Source of the DNA: Bradyrhizobium diazoefficiens
Lineage (GTDB): Bacteria; Pseudomonadota; Alphaproteobacteria; Rhizobiales; Xanthobacteraceae
Direction: 5' to 3'
Assembly (NCBI RefSeq): GCF_018131015.1
Contig: NZ_JAFCJJ010000012.1
Span: 62,001 to 126,000 of the forward strand
Length of the DNA stretch: 64,000 nt
Part shown: positions 34,440 to 42,299 of the stretch, one piece after another
How the letters are laid out: the number at the start of each line of letters is the position of its first letter
How positions within the stretch are numbered: position 1 is the first letter of the stretch
Program-made: the position numbers and the translations under genes
The notes under the pieces: model-generated
What the model was told of the DNA's origin: nothing
Databases searched by the model: none
Seen by the model: the letters and a program-made list of their open reading frames with translations, nothing else

Positions 34440-35390
34440 ATGCTCGATCCAAGGCGAATGCTGGTGCTGGCAGCGGTTGGGCTGCTCGCCTTGAATCCCG
34501 GCCTGGCTGCGGCTTCGCCGCGACAGCCGAAGCCCGCGGCGATCCCGGCGGTCGCGCCGCCACCACCACCGGCACCGCCGGCCGAGCCGCTGCCGCCCCC
34601 GAAGATCTACCTGTTCCGCGGCGCCATGGGCCCGATCTTCTCGACCGGCATGGATCGGCTCAGCGAGAAGCTGACGCAGGCCGGCTTTTCCGCCGACGTC
34701 TATGAATTCACCATCTGCCGGCTGATCGGCAGCCGAGTCATCTCCAGCTATCGGGACAATCCGGCCCCGATCGTGCTGATCGGTCATTCCATGGGCGGGC
34801 TATGTTCGGTCCTGATCTCCGAGATGGCTGCCAAGGAGAACGTTCCGATCAGCCTCGTCATCACCATCGACCCCGCCCATGCGACCGGCGAGGTGCCGGC
34901 CAACGTCGAGCGCTTCATCAACATCTTCCTGTCCGACAGCGTGCTCGGCGGCGGCGACGTCGTGGCCAAGCCCGATTTTCGCGGCCATTACGCCAGCTAC
35001 GACCTCCAGCAGAACGCCCGGGTCAGCCACGTCAACATCGAGAAGTCCGACGACATCCACCGCCAGATCCTCGACATGGTGACGCAACTGCCGCGCATCT
35101 CCACCCAGACCCAGGCCGATGCTGTGCCGCTGCGCTACGTCGTGCCCGCGAACACGCTGGTGGAATTGTGGGACTCCGGCGTGCGGGTGCCGGTGCGAAC
35201 CGGCGACACCATGGAGAGCATCGCCGCGGCCAATCGCGTGCCGCTCTGGACGCTCGCGCAGAGCAATTCGCTGGCCGAGAACGCGCCGCTCACGCCGGGG
35301 CAGTCCATCATCGTGCCGCGCCATCTGGTGCCGCTCGAGCCGGCGGCGGCGGCGGCGATGCCGGCGCCAGTTCCGTCGGGTCGGAAGTAG
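34440..35390 (+). CDS. Exported alpha/beta-hydrolase-like protein with LysM-like tail
   Basis: 316 residues; paralogue of the preceding gene. A signal peptide (LVLAAVGLLALNPGLAAA) is followed by a Pro/Ala-rich linker, IYLFRGAMGPIFSTGMDR, the nucleophile elbow VLIGHSMGGLCSVL, TIDPAHATG and VSHVNIEKSDD. Residues about 226-300 are a LysM-like module: YVVPANTLVELWDSGV, TGDTMESIAAANRVP, then LTPGQSIIVPRHLV. LysM binds GlcNAc-containing glycan such as peptidoglycan. The frame is open to 34383; the ATG at 34440 (MLDPRRMLVLAAVG) is chosen. The 102 bp gap from the paralogue suggests co-transcription. Confidence 0.8.
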   Translation: MLDPRRMLVLAAVGLLALNPGLAAASPRQPKPAAIPAVAPPPPPAPPAEPLPPPKIYLFRGAMGPIFSTGMDRLSEKLTQAGFSADVYEFTICRLIGSRVISSYRDNPAPIVLIGHSMGGLCSVLISEMAAKENVPISLVITIDPAHATGEVPANVERFINIFLSDSVLGGGDVVAKPDFRGHYASYDLQQNARVSHVNIEKSDDIHRQILDMVTQLPRISTQTQADAVPLRYVVPANTLVELWDSGVRVPVRTGDTMESIAAANRVPLWTLAQSNSLAENAPLTPGQSIIVPRHLVPLEPAAAAAMPAPVPSGRK

Positions 35391-35447
35391 GGCGCCTTAT
35401 CCCTGCGAAAATGTTGCTTGTCGAACGTGCTGTCGTTCCACAAATTC

Positions 35448-35532
35448 GTCATGGCCGGGCTTGTCCCGGCCATCCACGAACTATCGCGCGGCGCCAAGAA
35501 CGTGGATGCCCGGGACAAGCCCGGGCATGACG
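35448..35532. repeat. Intergenic palindromic repeat, type D (copy 1)
   Basis: 85 bp between convergent genes. GTCATGGCCGGGCTTGTCCC and an inner GGCCATCCACGA face CGTGGATGCCCGGGACAAGC and CCCGGGCATGACG. The second copy is at 38096-38180. Confidence 0.8.
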
Positions 35533-35551
35533 ATGAGGCGAGGAATCGGCC

Positions 35552-36625
35552 TCAGGCGTTCGACCCGTGGATCGCGTCGATCACGGCGTCCGTCACTTCC
35601 TTCGTCGTGGCCTTGCCGCCGACGTCGGGTGTCAGCACGCCGGCCGCGCAGACGCGCTCGACAGCGGCCATCAGCCGGCCGGCGGCGTCCTTCTCGCCGA
35701 GATGTTCGAGCATCTGCGCGCCGGTCCAGAAGGTCGCGACCGGATTGGCGATGCCCTTGCCGGTGATGTCGAAGGCCGAGCCGTGGATCGGCTCGAACAT
35801 CGAGGGAAAGCGGCGCTGCGGATCGATGTTGCCGGTCGGCGCCACGCCGAGGCTGCCCGCCAGCGCGCCGGCGAGGTCGGAGAGGATGTCGGCGTGCAGG
35901 TTGGTCGCGACGATGGTATCGAGGCTCTTCGGATGCAGCGTCATGCGCACGGTCATGGCGTCGACCAGCATCTTGTCCCAGGTGACATCAGGGAATTCGC
36001 CGGCGACCTCGGCCGCGATCTCGTCCCACATCACCATGCCATGGCGCTGCGCGTTCGACTTGGTCACGACGGTGAGCAGCTTGCGCGGCCGCGACTGCGC
36101 GAGCTGGAATGCATAGCGCATGATCCGCGTGACGCCGACGCGGGTGAACACCGCCACCTCGGTGCCGACCTCCTCAGGCAGGCCCCTGTGGGCGCGGCCG
36201 CCCATGCCGGCATATTCGCCTTCCGAGTTCTCGCGCACGATCACCCAGTCGAGATCGCCGACGCCGACATTGCGCAGCGGCGAGGCGACGCCGGGCAGGA
36301 TCCTGGTCGGCCGCACATTGGCGTATTGGTCAAAACCCTGGCAGATCGGCAGGCGCAGGCCCCACAGCGTGATATGATCGGGCACATCGGGCGCGCCGAC
36401 CGCGCCGAAATAGATCGCATCGAACTTCTTCAATTCGCCGAGGCCGTCGGCCGGCATCATCACGCCGTGCTTCTTGTAATAGTCCGAGCCCCAGTCGAAG
36501 GTTTTGACGTTGAAGGCGAGGTCGCCGCTGCGCCTGGCCAGCGCCTCCAGCACGCGGACGCCGGCCGAGATGACCTCGGGCCCGATGCCGTCCGCGGGAA
36601 TTGCTGCGATCGAATGGGTGCGCAT
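35552..36625 (-). CDS. Tartrate/D-malate dehydrogenase (isocitrate/isopropylmalate dehydrogenase family)
   Basis: 357-residue cytoplasmic NAD-dependent beta-decarboxylating dehydrogenase. Family signatures: IPADGIGPEVISAGVRVLEA at residues 9-28, the substrate loop VRENSEGEYAGMGG near 130, KSNAQRHGMVMWDEI, and DAMTVRMTLHPKSLDTIVAT with metal-binding Asp, then ILSDLAGALAGSLGVAPTGN and MFEPIHGSAFDITGKGIANP. This matches TtuC/DmlA-type enzymes, not LeuB, by the VMMPADGL segment and loop. The upstream MFS gene is 19 bp away on the same strand, so transport and catabolism of a hydroxy-dicarboxylate are probably coupled. Confidence 0.88.
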   Translation of the reverse strand: MRTHSIAAIPADGIGPEVISAGVRVLEALARRSGDLAFNVKTFDWGSDYYKKHGVMMPADGLGELKKFDAIYFGAVGAPDVPDHITLWGLRLPICQGFDQYANVRPTRILPGVASPLRNVGVGDLDWVIVRENSEGEYAGMGGRAHRGLPEEVGTEVAVFTRVGVTRIMRYAFQLAQSRPRKLLTVVTKSNAQRHGMVMWDEIAAEVAGEFPDVTWDKMLVDAMTVRMTLHPKSLDTIVATNLHADILSDLAGALAGSLGVAPTGNIDPQRRFPSMFEPIHGSAFDITGKGIANPVATFWTGAQMLEHLGEKDAAGRLMAAVERVCAAGVLTPDVGGKATTKEVTDAVIDAIHGSNA

Positions 36626-36644
36626 GAAGATGCTCCGTTTGGGA

Positions 36645-37943
36645 TCAGTTGGATTGCGGGACGGGTTCGACGGGCGCGGTCTGCGCGCGCGACAATAGCA
36701 GGGTCAGGACCGCCGAGAGAACCAGCAGGCCCGCGACGAAGTAGAGCCCACCGACGAAGCTGCCGGTCTGATCCTTGACCCAGCCGATCATGGCCGGTCC
36801 GACGAAGCCGCCGAGATTGCCGATCGAGTTGATGGTGGCGATCCCGGCCGCGGCCGCGGGACCTGACAGGAACAGCGTCGGCATGCTCCACAGCGGCAGT
36901 TTGGCCGAGGAGATGCCGATGTTGACGAGGGCAAGTGCGACCAGCACCGCGACGACGCCGGTCGCAAGGCCGGCATAGGCAAGGCCTGCTGCGGCGATCA
37001 GGCAGGCCCAGACGACGTGCCAGGTGCGCTCGCCGGTGCGGTCCGAATGCCGCGCCCACAGGATCATGGCGATCACCGCGGCGGTCGCGGGCAGCGCATT
37101 GAGGAAGCCGACCTGGAGCGGCGACAGGCCGAACTGCTTTATGATCTGCGGCGCCCAGACGCCGAGCGTGTAGAGGCCGGCCGAAGTGCCGAAATAGATC
37201 AGCGACAGCGCCAGCACGCGGGGATCGGCAAGCCCGCGCCAGATGCTGTGGCTTGCGGTCGCGGCCTTGCCGGTGGCTTCCGCATTCATGGTCTCGACCA
37301 GCCAGCGGCGCTCGTCGTCGGCGAGCCATTTCGCCTTCTCCGGGCGGTCGGTCAAAAAGCCCAGCACGACGAAGCCGAGCAGCACGGCCGGCAGCGCCTC
37401 CAGCACGAACAGCCATTGCCAGCCCTTGAAGCCGAACAGGCCGTCCATCTCCAGGAGCGCGCCGGAGATCGGCGAGCCCAGCACGGTCGAGAGCGGGGCT
37501 GCCGCCATGAACAGCGCGGTCACCGCGGCGCGCTGGCGCGCCGGGAACCAGAAGGAGAGATAGAGGATGATGCCGGGAAAGAAGCCGGCCTCGGCGACGC
37601 CGAGCAGGAAGCGCAGGATGTAGAAGCTGGTCGGCCCCTGCACGAAGGCCATCGCCGCCGACACGATGCCCCAGGTGACCATCACCCGCGCGATCCAGAT
37701 TCGCGCACCGATCCTGTGCAGGATGATGTTGGAAGGCACCTCGAACAGGAAATAGCCCCAGAAGAAGATGCCGGCGCCGAAGCCGTAGACGGCAGGCGAC
37801 AGCCCGATGTCCTTGTTCATCGTCAGCGAGGCAAAGCCGATGTTGACGCGGTCGATGAAGGCCACGAAGTACAGCAGCATGATGAAAGGAACGATGCGCC
37901 AGGTGATCTTGCGCAGCACGCGCGCCTGAATTCCGCTCGCCAC
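36645..37943 (-). CDS. MFS transporter, anion:cation symporter family
   Basis: 432-residue integral membrane protein with about 12 spans. IVPFIMLLYFVAFIDRVNIG at residues 17-36 is the usual ACS-family first segment, with RLGA/IGARIW-type loop and AEAGFFPGIILYLSFWFPAR in the fourth to fifth span. This family takes up tartrate, glucarate and phthalate-like anions. It starts at GTG (37943), preceded by AGAGGAGG at a suitable distance. The dehydrogenase follows after 19 bp, so a tartrate or D-malate substrate is likely but inferred. A LysR gene is divergent. Confidence 0.88.
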   Translation of the reverse strand: MASGIQARVLRKITWRIVPFIMLLYFVAFIDRVNIGFASLTMNKDIGLSPAVYGFGAGIFFWGYFLFEVPSNIILHRIGARIWIARVMVTWGIVSAAMAFVQGPTSFYILRFLLGVAEAGFFPGIILYLSFWFPARQRAAVTALFMAAAPLSTVLGSPISGALLEMDGLFGFKGWQWLFVLEALPAVLLGFVVLGFLTDRPEKAKWLADDERRWLVETMNAEATGKAATASHSIWRGLADPRVLALSLIYFGTSAGLYTLGVWAPQIIKQFGLSPLQVGFLNALPATAAVIAMILWARHSDRTGERTWHVVWACLIAAAGLAYAGLATGVVAVLVALALVNIGISSAKLPLWSMPTLFLSGPAAAAGIATINSIGNLGGFVGPAMIGWVKDQTGSFVGGLYFVAGLLVLSAVLTLLLSRAQTAPVEPVPQSN

Positions 37944-38209
37944 CCCGGCCTCCTCTGTTCCGATTTCTGGTTATGCGGCAGTGAGCCTAGGCGGGGTTGC
38001 GGCGCGCACTCAATTGGCGCTGGTTTATACAAAAAAATGATATAATCCGGGCAATCGCATCTGTGGTGAGTATTGGCCACTGAAGCCACCACGGCGTCAT
38101 GGCCGGGCTTGTCCCGGCCATCCACGCCTTCCTCGCGGCGTGGAGAACGTGGATGCCCGGGACAAGCCCGGGCATGACGACCCCTTTGGAAGAGACGAGA
38201 GGACGGCGA
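37944..38209. promoter_or_regulatory. Divergent promoter region of MFS/LysR with AT-rich island and type D repeat
   Basis: 266 bp between divergent genes. An AT-rich stretch, GGTTTATACAAAAAAATGAT (38022-38041) continuing into TATAATCC, contains a TATAAT at 38041-38046 oriented toward the LysR gene and a TATAAA on the opposite strand at 38024-38029. A type D repeat (38096-38180) separates it from the LysR start. LysR-type regulators often bind such shared promoters, but I see no strong T-N11-A pair. Confidence 0.5.
38096..38180. repeat. Intergenic palindromic repeat, type D (copy 2)
   Basis: 85 bp. GTCATGGCCGGGCTTGTCCC, GGCCATCCACG, CGTGGATGCCCGGGACAAGC and CCCGGGCATGACGA in the same order as the copy at 35448-35532, with a slightly different loop. 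It lies 30 bp upstream of the LysR start, so it is probably within the 5' untranslated region if the promoter is the AT-rich island near 38041. Confidence 0.8.
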
Positions 38210-39127
38210 ATGGAATTGCATCAGCTTCGATGCTTCGTGGCGGCAGCCGAGCAGCTGCATTTCGGCCGCGCGGCGCAGCAGCTCCAGATGCTGCCCTCCG
38301 CGCTCGGCCGCCAGATCAGGCTGCTGGAAGAGGATCTGGGGACACGGTTGTTCGCGCGGACGACGCGCGCCGTGTCGCTCACCGAGGACGGCACCACGCT
38401 GCTGCGCGATGCCCGCGCGATCCTCGCCAAGGTCGAGGCGGTCGAGAGCAATTTGCGCAACCGCTCCCGCGCAGGTGCTGCACGACGGCTCCGCGTCGGC
38501 GCCATCGACAGTGCGGCGGCGGGATTATTGCCGCCGCTGTTGCGCGATTTTCGCGCCGTGCATCCGGACATCGCGGTGCAGCTTCTGGAGGACAAGACCG
38601 TCCGGCTGCTCCCAAAGATCCTGACCGGCGCACTCGATCTCGCCTTCGTCCGCCCGCCCGACCGCGCGGACAAGCGGCTCGAATTCCGCGACCTGCTGCA
38701 GGAGACCGCCATCGTGGCATTCCCGCAGCGGCATGCGCTGGCCAGGAAGAAATCGATCACGCTGGCCGAGATCGCCGACGAGGCGATGCTGGTGCCGGAC
38801 CGCCGCTCGCGACCGCACAGTCACGACCTCACCATCAAACTGTTCGAGCGGGCCGGCCTGACGCCGCGCATCGTGCAGGTCGCCGACGAGAAGCAAACCA
38901 TCATCCACCTGGTCGCAACCAGGCTCGGCGTTGCGATCGTGCCGCGCTGGACCACGCGGATGGCGGTGTCGGGGGTGCGCTTCGTGCCGCTCCGGCCGAA
39001 GCAGAGCGGTCCCGTCGGGCGGCTGCCGCTCGCCGCGGCCTTCCTGCGCGGCTCGCGCGATCCGGCCCGCGACGCCATGCTCGCGGTGCTTGAGGCGCGC
39101 CTGCGCAGCTATGCGCGGGAGGCGTGA
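38210..39127 (+). CDS. LysR-family transcriptional regulator
   Basis: 305 residues from the ATG at 38210 (MELHQLRCFVAAAEQLHFGR). Winged helix-turn-helix at about residues 3-62 includes LHFGRAAQQLQMLPSALGRQ and the wing LFARTTRAVSLTEDGTTLL, followed by a substrate-binding domain (RRLRVGAIDSAAAGLLPPLL onwards). It is divergent to the MFS/tartrate-dehydrogenase genes and overlaps the next gene's possible GTG start. Regulation of that operon in response to a related acid is the likely role. Further open frame upstream lies inside the repeat and is not used. Confidence 0.92.
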   Translation: MELHQLRCFVAAAEQLHFGRAAQQLQMLPSALGRQIRLLEEDLGTRLFARTTRAVSLTEDGTTLLRDARAILAKVEAVESNLRNRSRAGAARRLRVGAIDSAAAGLLPPLLRDFRAVHPDIAVQLLEDKTVRLLPKILTGALDLAFVRPPDRADKRLEFRDLLQETAIVAFPQRHALARKKSITLAEIADEAMLVPDRRSRPHSHDLTIKLFERAGLTPRIVQVADEKQTIIHLVATRLGVAIVPRWTTRMAVSGVRFVPLRPKQSGPVGRLPLAAAFLRGSRDPARDAMLAVLEARLRSYAREA

Positions 39128-39165
39128 AGGGCTATGACATTAGCCTGGCGAGAAGGCGGGATGCG

Positions 39166-39990
39166 ATGACTGAACAGAAAGCGCTGGGCCAACTGCGGGT
39201 GGTGATCGCGGGGCTGGGCTCGATCGGCACCAGGATCGCGACCGCGCTCGACCAGGGCATCGAGGGGCTGGCGCTGTCGGCCGTGGCGGTGCGCGATCCC
39301 GCAAAACATGAGGCCTTTCTCGGCAGCCTGCGCCGTCAGCCGCAGATCATGCCGATCGACCAGCTCGGCGAAGTCGCCGACATCGTGGTCGAGTGCGCGC
39401 CGAGCAAGCATCTGCGCGCCATTGTCGAGCCCGCGGTGAAACGCGGTAAGTCCGCCGTCGTCGTCAGCGTCGGCGGGCTGCTGGACAATTTCGATCTCGT
39501 CGATCTCGCCCGGGCCAATGGCGGCCGCATCATCGTGCCGACCGGCGCGCTGATCGGGCTGGACGCAGTCAACGCCGCTTCCGTCGGCACCATTCATTCG
39601 GTGAAGATGGTCACGCGCAAGCCGATCGACGGGCTGAAGGGCGCGCCGTTCATCGCCGAGAACAACATCGACATCGACAATCTGCGCGAACCGTTGAAGC
39701 TGTTCGAGGGCAGCGCGCGCGAAGCAGCCAAGGGCTTTCCGGCAAACGTCAATGTCGCCGTGGCGCTGTCGCTGGCGGGCATCGGGCCCGATCGCACCCG
39801 GATCCAGGTCTGGGCCGATCCCACCGTGACGCGCAACGTTCACCGCATCGAGGTCGAGGCGGATTCGGCGCGCTTCTCGATGGGAATCGAGAACATCCCG
39901 TCCGAAAATCCCAAGACCGGGTTGATTACGGCGCTGTCCGTGATCGCGCTGCTGCGCAAGCAGCGCGCCACGCTGTGTGTCGGGACGTAA
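39166..39990 (+). CDS. Aspartate-dehydrogenase-like NAD-dependent oxidoreductase
   Basis: 274 residues. N-terminal Rossmann sequence VVIAGLGSIGTRIATALDQG, then VECAPSKHLRAIVEPAVKRG, GRIIVPTGALIGLDAVNAAS and a C-terminal block ANVNVAVALSLAGIGPDRTR. These match the L-aspartate dehydrogenase (NadX/DUF108) family, which oxidises aspartate to iminoaspartate for NAD synthesis. A GTG at 39124 overlaps the LysR stop (GTGA), but the ATG at 39166 follows GAAGGCGGG, so I prefer it. Coupling to a LysR gene next to tartrate genes suggests a catabolic role. Confidence 0.8.
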   Translation: MTEQKALGQLRVVIAGLGSIGTRIATALDQGIEGLALSAVAVRDPAKHEAFLGSLRRQPQIMPIDQLGEVADIVVECAPSKHLRAIVEPAVKRGKSAVVVSVGGLLDNFDLVDLARANGGRIIVPTGALIGLDAVNAASVGTIHSVKMVTRKPIDGLKGAPFIAENNIDIDNLREPLKLFEGSAREAAKGFPANVNVAVALSLAGIGPDRTRIQVWADPTVTRNVHRIEVEADSARFSMGIENIPSENPKTGLITALSVIALLRKQRATLCVGT

Positions 39991-39993
39991 TCC

Positions 39994-41298
39994 TTACGCG
40001 CCCGTGACGCGCCAGATCACGTTGCCGACGTCGTCGGCCATCAGCAGCGATGTCTTGTCGGGGCCGATCACGACGCCGACCGGGCGGCCGTAGGATTCCT
40101 TGTCGTCCGGCGACAGGAAGCCCGACAGGATGTCGCGGCCGGGACCTGAGGGCTTTCCGTTCTCGAACGGAACGAACACCAGCTTGTAGCCGGACAGCGT
40201 GCTGCGATTCCACGAGCCGTGCTGGCCGATCACCATGCCGTCTCCGAAGCCGGGCAGGGTGCCCGCCGGCATCCAGCACAGGCCGAGCGAGGCGGTGTGG
40301 CCGCCGAGCGCGTAATCCGGCGTCAGCGCCTTGGCGACCAGCGCCGGGTCCTGCGGCACGCGGTCGTCCACCGTCTTGCCCCAATAGCAATAGGGCCAGC
40401 CATAGAAACCGCCGTCGCGCACCGAGGTGAGATAGTCCGGCGGAGTCTCGTCGCCGAGCCCGTCGCGCTCGTTGACCACGGTCCAGAGCACGCCGGTGTT
40501 CGGCTCCCAGGCGAGGCCAACCGGATTGCGCAGTCCGCTGCCGAAAATGCGATGCGTGCCGGCGGCGAGGTCGAGCTCGTAGACCGCGGCGCGGCCTTCC
40601 TCGACCTCCATGCCCATCTCGGCGATGTTGCTGAGCGAGCCGACGCCGGCATAGAGCTTCTTGCCGTCGGGGCTCGCGAGCAGGCTACGCGTCCAGTGGC
40701 CGCTCGGCTTGAACGTCGTGAGCCGCTTGCCCGGCGCGGTGATGCGGTCGGCGCCCGCGACGTAGGGGAAGGCCATCACGCCGTCGGTGTTGCCGACATA
40801 GAAGGTGTCGCCGACCAGCGCCATGCCGAACGGCTGGTTGAGGTTTTCCATGAACGCGCCGCGATGTTCGGCGACGCCGTCGCCGTCCTTGTCGCGCAGC
40901 AGCGTGATGCGGTTGGCGGACACGCCGAGCGCCGCGGCGCGCCGCATCGTCGCCTGCATCGCATAGTGAAACAAGCTGCGCGGCGGCCCGGCGATCTGCG
41001 TCGCTTCAGCGATCAGCACGTCGCCATTGGGCAGCACCTCGATCCAGCGCGGATGGTCGAGGTCGGTTGCGAATGCATTGACCTTGAGCCCGGGCGCGGC
41101 CGTCGGCTTCTGCCCCTGGCTCCAGCCCCGCGCCGTCGGCATCTTCAGGGTCGGCAGCGCGCCTTGCGGCTTCGCTTCGGGAATCGCTGGGGCCTGGCCC
41201 CAGGCCGGCGCGGGCTCACTGCCCGACAGCCTGCGCCATTGCAGCGCTACGCCGCCGACGATCGCGACGAACTGCGCGAAGATGCTGGAAAAAGTCAT
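39994..41298 (-). CDS. Sorbosone/glucose-dehydrogenase-like beta-propeller protein, probably exported
   Basis: 434 residues. An uncleaved or weak signal/anchor (FMTFSSIFAQFVAIVGGVAL) precedes a beta-propeller. Key segments are DLDHPRWIEVLPNGDVLIAE, NRITLLRDKDGDGVAE, LNQPFGMALVGDTFYVGNTD and GLRNPVGLAWEPNTGVLW, followed by PYCYWGKTVDDRVPQDPALV. They match the PQQ-dependent sugar dehydrogenase/L-sorbosone dehydrogenase family. The start at 41298 is preferred. Whether it binds PQQ cannot be read from the sequence. It converges with the aspartate-dehydrogenase-like gene, with only 3 bp between. Confidence 0.82.
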   Translation of the reverse strand: MTFSSIFAQFVAIVGGVALQWRRLSGSEPAPAWGQAPAIPEAKPQGALPTLKMPTARGWSQGQKPTAAPGLKVNAFATDLDHPRWIEVLPNGDVLIAEATQIAGPPRSLFHYAMQATMRRAAALGVSANRITLLRDKDGDGVAEHRGAFMENLNQPFGMALVGDTFYVGNTDGVMAFPYVAGADRITAPGKRLTTFKPSGHWTRSLLASPDGKKLYAGVGSLSNIAEMGMEVEEGRAAVYELDLAAGTHRIFGSGLRNPVGLAWEPNTGVLWTVVNERDGLGDETPPDYLTSVRDGGFYGWPYCYWGKTVDDRVPQDPALVAKALTPDYALGGHTASLGLCWMPAGTLPGFGDGMVIGQHGSWNRSTLSGYKLVFVPFENGKPSGPGRDILSGFLSPDDKESYGRPVGVVIGPDKTSLLMADDVGNVIWRVTGA

Positions 41299-41645
41299 GA
41301 AAGTCCCCTGTTGCGCGCGCATCCAACTGGGTCGCGGTGAAAACGTCAACCGCCGGGGAACACGTCCGGTATCTATTCCCGTGGAATGGCAGCTGGGCGA
41401 ATTTGCATGGAGGAAGGATCAATGGCTGATCCACCGCTCCAGCTTCGTCTCCGTCATCCTGAGGTGCGAGCCGTGGGGCGCATTGCGCCCCATGGCGAGC
41501 CTCGAAGGATGAACGGCCCGGCTGCATCTCGGCCGTGCATCCTTCGAGGCTCAGCCCGCGATGCATGCGCATCGCCGGCTTCGCACCTCAGGATGACGGA
41601 TTAACGACAATGCGGCGCAGGGAAAGCGTAGCGAAGGTGTGTGCT
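41299..41645. other. 347 bp intergenic region with type E repeat
   Basis: The first 150 bp probably carry the promoter of the sugar-dehydrogenase-like gene. The rest is a 148 bp palindromic element at 41452-41599: CGTCATCCTGAGGTGCGAGC and GAGCCTCGAAGGATG face CATCCTTCGAGGCTC and TCGCACCTCAGGATGACGG, with a GGGGCGCATTGCGCCCC hairpin in the left half. No gene seen. Confidence 0.75.
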
Positions 41646-42272
41646 TCACCGCGGCGACGTGAACGGGATGATCATCGGCACGCGGCGGCAATAGGCGCCG
41701 TAGGCGTCCTCGCCGAGCTCCTTGGACAAAAACACCTCTTCCATCCGGCCCTTCTGCCACATGCCGAGCGAGATCAGGATCGCGCCGAGGATCGTCGTCA
41801 CGAGGCCGATCGCGATGCCGGTGACGAGCATGCCGAAGATCAACCCGGTGTAGATCGGGTGACGCACGATACCATAGGGGCCGGTGTCGATGACGCGGTG
41901 GTCTTCCTTGTGGGTGATGGTGTTGGACCAGAATTTTCCGAGATGCAGCCGGCCCCACCAGGCAAAGGCGATGCCGGCGACCGAGAGGACCGCGGCGATG
42001 GCGATGCCGGTGTTGCCGAGCACCCAGAGCGGCTTCCAGCCCAGGATCTCCGCAATCCACGGCGTGTACAGGATGCCGCCGACCAGGATTGGCAGGCGAT
42101 AGCGCTGCGACTCCAGCGTCATCACCTGCTTCTTGGTCCGCCCCTGCCAGAACGAGGCGCCCACCCAGCTGGCAAGAAAGGCAACCCAGATCAGGGCCAG
42201 GAGTTCGGTTGGCCAGGCCGTGGTCCAGCCGCCCCAGGCGACAGAGAGAAGCTTGCTGAAATCGAAGGGCAT
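41646..42272 (-). CDS. Isoprenylcysteine carboxyl methyltransferase-like membrane methyltransferase
   Basis: 208 residues with four or five hydrophobic segments. The C-terminal signature of the ICMT/PEMT group is clear: LHLGKFWSNTITHKEDHRVI, then DTGPYGIVRHPIYTGLIFGM, and after the last span EEVFLSKELGEDAYGAYCRR. Bacterial members methylate small molecules, lipids or prenyl-like groups at the membrane using SAM. It lies 27 bp downstream of the SDR gene on the same strand. The substrate is unknown; the operon suggests a membrane lipid or fatty-chain product. Confidence 0.85.
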   Translation of the reverse strand: MPFDFSKLLSVAWGGWTTAWPTELLALIWVAFLASWVGASFWQGRTKKQVMTLESQRYRLPILVGGILYTPWIAEILGWKPLWVLGNTGIAIAAVLSVAGIAFAWWGRLHLGKFWSNTITHKEDHRVIDTGPYGIVRHPIYTGLIFGMLVTGIAIGLVTTILGAILISLGMWQKGRMEEVFLSKELGEDAYGAYCRRVPMIIPFTSPR

Positions 42273-42299
42273 GAAGGTTCTTTGTTTTGGGCGGCGGCC

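Noticed and set aside
41452..41599. Insertion sequence remnant between the sugar-dehydrogenase-like and ICMT-like genes
   Set aside because: It has inverted repeats but no transposase and no coding content; better described as a small palindromic repeat.
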